A DNA stretch of 64,000 bases from Lumbricus rubellus (taxonomy: Eukaryota; Annelida; Clitellata; Crassiclitellata; Lumbricidae), in assembly GCA_945859605.1 (NCBI GenBank), contig OX243821.1, positions 14,403,035-14,467,034 on the forward strand, given 5' to 3'. The position numbers were made by a program, and so were the translations under genes. Every line of letters starts with the position of its first letter. Positions within the stretch are counted from its first letter, which is position 1. The notes beneath the pieces are model-generated. The model did not search any database and was not told where the DNA came from. It saw only the letters and a list, made by a program, of their open reading frames with translations. Positions 57,344 through 64,000 of the stretch are shown here, one piece after another.

Positions 57344-58328
57344 CCCTCGGGCTACCAGGGGGGGGGGTGGTATCCACCCCCCCCCTAGGTTTTTCCCAAA
57401 TCAAACTTTTTTCGTTAGGAATAAAATTTTGACGTTTTAGGTGGCTGTAGAGGATTCATTTGCACACATTTTGAGCTAAAATGTGTGATGATATACCATA
57501 CCATTCAAAAGTTATACCCGATATACCCGAGGCACCAGGGGGGGGGGGTGGATACCACCCCCCCTTAGAATATCGGCTGTATCTTATCCGTCCTTTGACA
57601 TGAAGAGACACCAATTACACCATTCTGTAGAGGGAATGTGGGGCTACATTGTGGTGGTCACGGAGTTGTCTTTGGACAACCGGAAGTGCTCAAAATAAAT
57701 TAAAATATATAAAAAGGTGTTTTATTTTCATAAAATTTTCATGTTTTTCCTATTAAAAATTATTCATAATTTATTTTTTAAGAGCAATAAATTATGTCAT
57801 TCTATAGAGGGCATTTAGGGCTATTTTTTGATACCAATTAATTTGACATTTGATGACCGGAAGTGCTCAAAATAAATTTAAATGTGTGAAAATGTTGGGT
57901 TTTTTTACAACGCACACCGATAAGTCTGCGTAAACGTTTTTCAGCATGTTTTACATGTTTTTTCTCTTTTTATTGTAACTAAAACTAACTTATTACTAGT
58001 TTTTATAGTTGAATATTGGACTTTATTATATGTAAACTATTTTAATTAAATAAATTATGTTAAAAACACACAAAATCTAATATTTTGCTTATGCGAAAGT
58101 ATACATTTTGTGGAATCGACGGGTGCCTACGGTAAAAAATTTATAACTTCGGGGTGCTTTCATATATTTTAAACCTAAATATACCATTTTGTGCAGAAAT
58201 GAATGCTGAATCCATAGGTGTATTACAAGTTATGATATCTCAAACCAAACCCAAAATCCAAGGGGGGGGGTGGTAACCACCCCCCCCTTGGTAGTCAGTG
58301 TTACAAAAAAAGCTTGGTAGCCTGAGGG
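57344..58328. mobile_element. 985-bp piggyBac-like MITE with GC palindromes
   Basis: TTAA target duplications lie at 57340-57343 and 58329-58332. The ends CCCTCGGGCTACCAGG and CTTGGTAGCCTGAGGG are inverted. Just inside each end, and once internally near 57540, is a G-run/GGTATCC/C-run palindrome. The string ACCGGAAGTGCTCAAAATAA occurs twice (57680 and 57856). No transposase frame is seen. Confidence 0.88.
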
Positions 58329-59185
58329 TTAAAATGGAAGAGCTGAAAGGAAGTAAAATTCAATAATATTATACATGATGCTCAAAATGTCCTCCATGTT
58401 GAGGCTTGTTCACGGACACACACCGTAGGTCCGTAGACGTAGTAATGTACCCCGCAGTCGATCCGGTCATGGGCTACAAGCCTACAATCGACTTGGCTCG
58501 GCCGACGATCGACTTAGTCGACATGGCCTATAGTTTTGTTTCTTGCCCCCCTCTGCATGCAGTTACTGTTAGGCCTATATGCAGTGTTTAATCTAGACGT
58601 CTCTGGGGGGGGGGGAAAGTTCCCCCCCCCCCAGGATTGACATTTCCCCCCCAGAAAAATTTGACAAAATGATATTGGGTTTTAGTTACTATTTTCATCG
58701 TTGTTTTATATGAAGTGTTATAATATACCGTGATGTTATTTACTATTATATGATTATTATTTATTATTTACAATTATTATATGATACTATCATGTTGCAA
58801 TTAGTATAACTTACTGTATATATTTGTATAAACACTATTTTTGCACAACTAAAAACAGATATGACATCCCCTCCAGACAAAATGCGTATAGTTTTAGTTG
58901 CTGTTTACATCATCGTATTACATGAATTGTTATAATACGGTATAGGCCTACTGTAATATTATTTATTATTTTATGGTCAATGGTTATAATGTTATTATTT
59001 ACTATTATAATATATGACACAATCCTGCTAAAATGAGAATAACTTACTGCTAATATTTGTACAAATACTACTTTTGTACAACTGAATGGCTTCTCACCAG
59101 TGTTATCCTTCAAATTTTAAACTGTAGGCCTAAAATTTCAAAATGTTTGGTCCTATTTTTTAAACACATAAGGCGTAAAAAAAAG

Positions 59186-59589
59186 TGTTGTGTTTCCGGT
59201 AACGCGACCGACCCATTTTTAGGGCCGCGACCCAAATATTTTTGTAAAAAATTTTTATAAAAAAAAATATTTTTTTCCAAAAAAAAATTTTTTTCCAAAA
59301 AAAATTTAATTTTTTTCAATTTTTTTTAAAAACATTTGTATTGACATAACATAAGAGACGTCAACAAAATGAAATTAATAGGACTGTTTCTAGAGCAGTT
59401 TTAGGTGCAGACAGTCGGGAAATAGGCAGTTTATACTTGCTTAGAACACGTACTTTGTTTCAGCGTGCAAAAAAGACTAGTGGGGTATACTTTTTCGGAT
59501 AGTCACTGCATAAAAATATTTTACAAAATAAAAATATTTTCCGACCTACCTACCCAATTTTTTTTAGCTCTGTTACCGGAAACACAACA
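59186..59589. mobile_element. 404-bp TIR element nested in the hAT element
   Basis: TGTTGTGTTTCCGGTAAC is exactly inverted at 59572-59589. The inside is dominated by A/T homopolymer runs. Target duplication is obscured by flanking A/T runs. Confidence 0.65.
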
Positions 59590-60104
59590 TATTTTTTTTG
59601 GGCCTAATATGTGTTTAAATATGTGTTGATATTATATAGTAAAACCTAAAAACATCATTACCACACATGGTTTCTTGAATTTGGCACTGGTAGTTTGTTA
59701 GTTCTTGGTTGGTTTGTGTACCATTAAATATGATTTCAGAAAGTATGTCCTGGTCAGCAATTCAGGACCATCTTGGGAAACAGGGTTAAACTGATATAGT
59801 GCTGAAAAGTCAGCTTATATAGGCTACTATTATATTCATGTCTGCATTTATTCATTAGAATAACTCAGCAACAGGAGAACTGAGCTGCTGAACTCGATAC
59901 ATAAAGATATTTTTATTGTAATTATAATCATATATTATATTAGATCCTAAAACACTTTTTTATCAATACTGAATAGTCTAATGGAGTTATTTTGCTAAAA
60001 TGGCACCTTAAAAGAGGAGGCCTACCATTACAGTGTGGAAATAACCCCCCAAAATATTTGTTAAGTGTTGCTTATATTTATTGAAGTCCACTCTTATAAG
60101 CACT

Positions 60105-60865
60105 GAAAAGTGTGCAGGCAGTTTGTTAAGATGACACCTTAAAATGCTGCCTTTGCAATGTGGAAATTCAAAAAGTTTCTAATGGGCTCTGAAAAAGTAC
60201 AGGTATTTTGTTAAGATGGTACCTTGAAATGCTACCATTGCAATGTGGAAATTCAAAAAGTTTCTAATGGGCTCTGAAAAGTACAGGTATTTTGTTAAGA
60301 TGGTACCTTAAAATGCTACCATTGCAATGTGGAAATTCAAAAAGTTTCTAATGGGCTTTGAAAAGTACAGGTATTTTGTTAAGATGGTACCTTAAAATGC
60401 TACCATTGCAATGTAGAAATTCAAAAAGTTTCTGACGGGGCTCTGAAAAAGTACAGGTATTTTTATTTTGTTAAGATGGTACCTTAAAATGCTACCATTG
60501 CAATGTGGAAATTCAAAAAGTTTCTAATGGGCTCTGAAAAGCACAGGTATTTTGTTAAGATGGTACCTTAAAATGCTACCATTGCAATGTGGAAATTCAA
60601 AAAGTTTCTAATGGGCTCTGAAAAGTACAGGTATTTTGTTAAGATGGTACCTTAAAATGCTACCATTGCAATGTGGAAATTCAAAAAGTTTCTAATGGGC
60701 TTTGAAAAGTACAGGTATTTTGTTAAGATGGTACCTTAAAATGCTACCATTGCAATGTGAAAATTCAAAAAGTTTCTAATGGGCTTTGAAAAGTACAGGT
60801 ATTTTGTTAAGATGGTACCTTAAAATGCTACCATTGCAATGTGAAAATTCAAAAAGTTTCTGATG
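60105..60865. repeat. 84-bp tandem repeat, about nine copies
   Basis: The unit begins GAAAAGTACAGGTATTTTGT and continues TAAGATGGTACCTTAAAATG, CTACCATTGCAATGTGGAAA, TTCAAAAAGTTTCTAATGGG, CTCT. Copies differ by few substitutions. It lies at the right end of the hAT element. Confidence 0.92.
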
Positions 60866-61024
60866 GGGAGGGGCACACCCCCTCCCCATACCCCTCCCCT
60901 GCGGGTCTTGGCGCTACGCGCCTCACGAGCGTCCTTCGGACGCTCGATTGTCTCCCCCCCAGAAACCTGAATTCCCCCCCCAGCGGGTGGGGACTAGATT
61001 AAACACTGCCTATATGATCTCAAA

Positions 61025-63400
61025 ATGAACCGACAGTAGATCTGTGTCATAATATGAGTGACGTAGCAATAAGCCTAATTTCGTATTCTCAGTGAATTTA
61101 TAGGTCTAGTAGATTTGCGCTGTAATCGTAGTGACGTCACAATAGGCCTCGTTTTAGATTCTGTAAATGAACTTCAATAATTATTACGGTAGATCTGTGT
61201 AATAATCGAAATGACGTCACAATAGGCCTTGCTTATACTCTCAAAGTGTACTTATATAATATCTATAATAGTAGATCTATATAAGCTATAGTCACAATAG
61301 GCATAGTTTATTCTCATGATCGAAGTGACGTAACAATGGGCCTAGTTTTATATCCTCAAGCTGAACGTATAATAATAGATTCGTATCATATAATCAGAGC
61401 GATGTTGCGTTTAAACAGCTCCAGTTTTGCTATTAAAACGAAATAATAATTTTACGACAGCATGCATGTCTGTAGGCCTATCAGATTCGAAATGATGCCA
61501 CAAATTTAGACCTAATTTCGTTTTTCTCAGTGAAATTATTTAATAGTAGAATTGTATCATAATCGAAGTGACGTCATAAAATGCCCCGTTTTATATTGGC
61601 AAAATGAACTTAATATACTGGTAGATCTGAATAATAATCGAAGTGACGTCACAATCAGGCCCGGATCTACAGTTTTGGGGGCCCTGTGCTGATCGAATGA
61701 CGGGCCCCTTACAATTTCAAGAAGCAAGGCAGACATACAATAACCCGAAACATAATTTGTTATAGGCCTACTCTACATGCAGCACATAAGAAGTAGATAG
61801 GACAATAATTGTCACGAGCTCACGACTCACGCACTGACATCTGTCAAACAGCAATATTCTCTATAAACCATTAGGCCTACTTCGCATTTAGGCGGTTTCC
61901 TCCATCTCTTCCTGTCCCTTGTGTCCACCAGAGTCTGCTCGAGAAATGTTCCCATCCATAGTTGTTTAAAAGGTTTTTCGTTTTTTATTCGCTCCCAAAA
62001 ACCCTGGTTTTTGTTTTTTTCCCATCGTTTTATTCCGTTTTTTTATATTTTTTATGTAACGCTATTTATTTATTTCTGTCTCTTATTATTTTCCTTAATT
62101 TTATTTTTTCCTGATACTCCTTACGTTTTCAACCCAATCTCAAGGTTTCAGATAACTGAAATCATTATTTAGTTATTTAACGTCATCATTTAAGAGATAC
62201 ATATAGTAAGTAGGCCTAAACAACGGTTTTATGTTTAAAATGCAGCTTAAGATGTAAAAAGTCCAAATATTTTCCATTTCCGTTTTTTTCTTTTTTTTCG
62301 TTTTTTATTTTTTCGAATAAAACGAGGTTTTTCCGTTTTTTATTCTGTTTCCATCGTTTTTTACATCTATGTTCCCATCCATGTTCCGATGTTGACAATC
62401 CAGCCCATCCTCGACCTCCTTCGTGTTCTTGCCCCCGGTACATTTCCCTGCATGATCTCTTTTTCCAGAAATTCTGCGCTTTTCTCATGGCCAAAGTATG
62501 TGAATTTCCTTCATTTTTAGGGAAATTGTTAGGAAAGTCTTCTTCTTCTTCATTGTCCATAGATTAACAACCCGTAGGTGTCCGACGCCACTCTCTGTCT
62601 GAGTCTGTCTCGCGTCATGCTGCCCGGCCTCAACAGGTCCAGCCAGCAGGTCTGCTTCCTACCATTAACATTTAGGAGCACCTAGACCACCTTGTCTGAT
62701 TGAAGAGAATCGTGGGAAAGAGGCACGAAGGACAACGTGGGTGGGTCAATGCCCGTATGTGTCCCACGCTCTCTCCTCCGACTCTCTCCACCGGTCTGTC
62801 CTGACCGGCCTGCGCATGTCTGCTCCACATAATGACACCTAGAAGCATCTGGGTCGCCATGTCAAGTCTCTACCTGCATCTGCAGGTAGAGACTTGAAGT
62901 CCGTTATGAAGCCAAACGTCTTCCACTGCGCTTCTTCTGTTTCTCTTCTCTGCTTTCTTCTTCTTTCCTGAGTCATCACTTTATTTTTTTACTTTTACAA
63001 TTTGGGGGCCCCATCGAAACTGGGGGCCCTGTGCTGCAGCACAATCAACACCGTGGTTAATCCGGGCCTGGTCACAATAGGAGTCTAGGACTTGTTTATA
63101 TTCTCAAAATGCACTTCTATAATAGTACATTTGTATCATAATTGAAGTGACGTCACAATAGGCCTTGTTTATACTCTCATAATGCACTTCTATAATAGAC
63201 CTAGTACATTTGTATCATAATCGAAGTGACGTCACAATGTGCCTTGTTTATATTCTCAAAATGCACTTCTATAATAGTACATTTTGTATCATAATCGAAT
63301 TGACGTCACAATAGGCCTAGTTTTTTAATTCTCGAAGTGAACTTATAATATAAAAGTAAAATTGGATCATAGTCAGAGTGACGTTACAATAAGCATAGAC
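61025..63400. repeat. Degenerate CRE-palindrome satellite, split by a hAT element
   Basis: A unit of roughly 70-90 bp reads ATCATAATCGAAGTGACGTC, ACAATAGGCCTAGTTTATAT, TCTCAAAATGCACTTCTATA, ATAGTA(GA/CA)TTTGT. GTGACGTCAC or close variants occur near 61131, 61211, 61325, 61569, 61643, 63146, 63228, 63300 and 63381. The hAT element at 61656-63070 sits inside one unit. Confidence 0.8.
61656..63070. mobile_element. 1,415-bp non-autonomous hAT element
   Basis: The ends CAGGCCCGGATCTAC and GTTAATCCGGGCCTG (inverted, partly diverged) are bounded by the perfect 8-bp duplication GTCACAAT (61648-61655 and 63071-63078). GGGGGCCCTGTGCTG occurs near both ends in direct orientation. It contains TTTTTTCGTTTTTTATT-type tracts and no recognisable transposase. 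Confidence 0.9.
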
Positions 63401-63409
63401 CTAGTTTTG

Positions 63410-63535
63410 TAGGATAGACGTGCTTTGCAGGCTGCTGTTAACGCCGTTGTATAACTTGTATTGCAGACTGCTAGTAGTTATGATTTATGTTAATTAAGAT
63501 TGTTTCATGAATTCGTAAAATAAATAATTATTATT
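63410..63535 (+). repeat. Diverged SINE family 2 tail
   Basis: GACGTGCTTTGCAGGCTGCT, then GTTAACGCCGTTGTATAAC and an end AATTCGTAAAATAAATAATTATTATTA, comparable with 32700-32875. Confidence 0.5.
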
Positions 63536-64000
63536 AGGCCTAATATTTAGTCTGGTTTCTTCTGCTTCTTTTCCTTCGAATCTTGCATGTGCATATGTAG
63601 GTATAATGTAGCTATATGGCCTAGTGTAGGCCCTTTGTGTATAGCCTATATCATTCATTGAGCTGGCATACTCTCATTCGCCTGTGCACAAATCGTTGTA
63701 GCCTTCGTTGAACGATGGCTGTCTGTCAGAGTTGTTTTGATGATATCTTATTCCTGCAAAAATCTTCCGCACACCTCAGCCAACTCATCATTCTGCTGCT
63801 GCAAGTATTCTTTTTCACAACAAAAAGGAGCTCGCTGCGGCAAATCGCATGTAGCCTACATTTCAAGCTTACATGCTTTGCTGGTTGTGCGAGAACCAGT
63901 TTCAGTTTGTGATGACTCTCCTTCAATTCTCTGCCATCTGTTTGCACATGAAAATTATCAAAGCGCCATCTTAAGAGGGGGTAGTCTAGGCCTATTTGTA
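63536..64000. other. No gene recognised
   Basis: Short frames on both strands near 63715-63950 overlap each other and show no domain. TAGGCCTA motifs are present. Confidence 0.4.

Larger units (their letters stand above)
58582..61008. mobile_element. 2,427-bp non-autonomous hAT element
   Basis: The ends CAGTGTTTAATCTAG and CTAGATTAAACACTG are inverted, and the perfect 8-bp duplication CCTATATG flanks it (58574-58581 and 61009-61016). Both subterminal regions carry runs of C/G with CCCCCCCAG(A/G). It contains a TIR element (59186-59589) and an 84-bp tandem array (60105-60865). No transposase is found. Confidence 0.9.

Noticed and set aside
62216..62560. 114-residue Lys/Glu-rich minus frame
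   Set aside because: Low-complexity translation of poly-T tracts inside a hAT element.

Overview
The window is metazoan nuclear DNA: spliced genes with GT-AG (and one GC-AG) introns, long AT-rich introns, tRNA-derived SINEs and many decayed transposons. The palindromic motif TAGGCCTA recurs throughout, and transposon families seen in marine invertebrates are present. I read it as a non-vertebrate, probably marine, animal; I cannot fix the phylum from sequence alone.

Four host genes are supported. GPAA1 (minus, 31755 to 20425) can be read through 12 exons with consistent phases to a 713-residue GPI-transamidase subunit. BOLA3 (plus, 35383-36876) is a complete three-exon mitochondrial iron-sulfur factor. 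A short minus-strand ORF (38622 to 38176) looks like a secreted precursor of an amidated RY-type neuropeptide. SSX2IP/ADIP (minus, 53546 to 43192) reads through 13 exons with consistent phases to a 635-residue coiled-coil centrosome/junction protein. GPAA1 and BOLA3 are divergently arranged; there is no operon logic.

Layout: 1-5.9 kb is a cluster of restriction-like-endonuclease non-LTR retrotransposon copies, each ending in or flanked by (TAA)n. 7.9-10.7 kb holds decayed virus-like (Maverick/Polinton or adintovirus-type) genes, split by a 710-bp TIR element. 10.7-13.4 kb is a broken large protein whose centre resembles FEN/XPG 5' nucleases, interrupted by a retroelement with an 8-bp target duplication. 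13.4-20.3 kb carries mariner, non-LTR, piggyBac and hAT remnants. 20.4-38.6 kb holds GPAA1, BOLA3 and the peptide gene, with nested MITEs between them. 38.6-53.6 kb is mainly SSX2IP. 53.6-64 kb is repeats: a piggyBac-like MITE, two large hAT-like elements, and a degenerate satellite whose unit contains the CRE palindrome TGACGTCA.

Two patterns are most worth pursuing. Short tandem arrays repeatedly start at or next to splice junctions, or at the stop codon, of the host genes. A telomere-like TTAGGG-rich minisatellite recurs as the core of four structurally different inverted-repeat elements.
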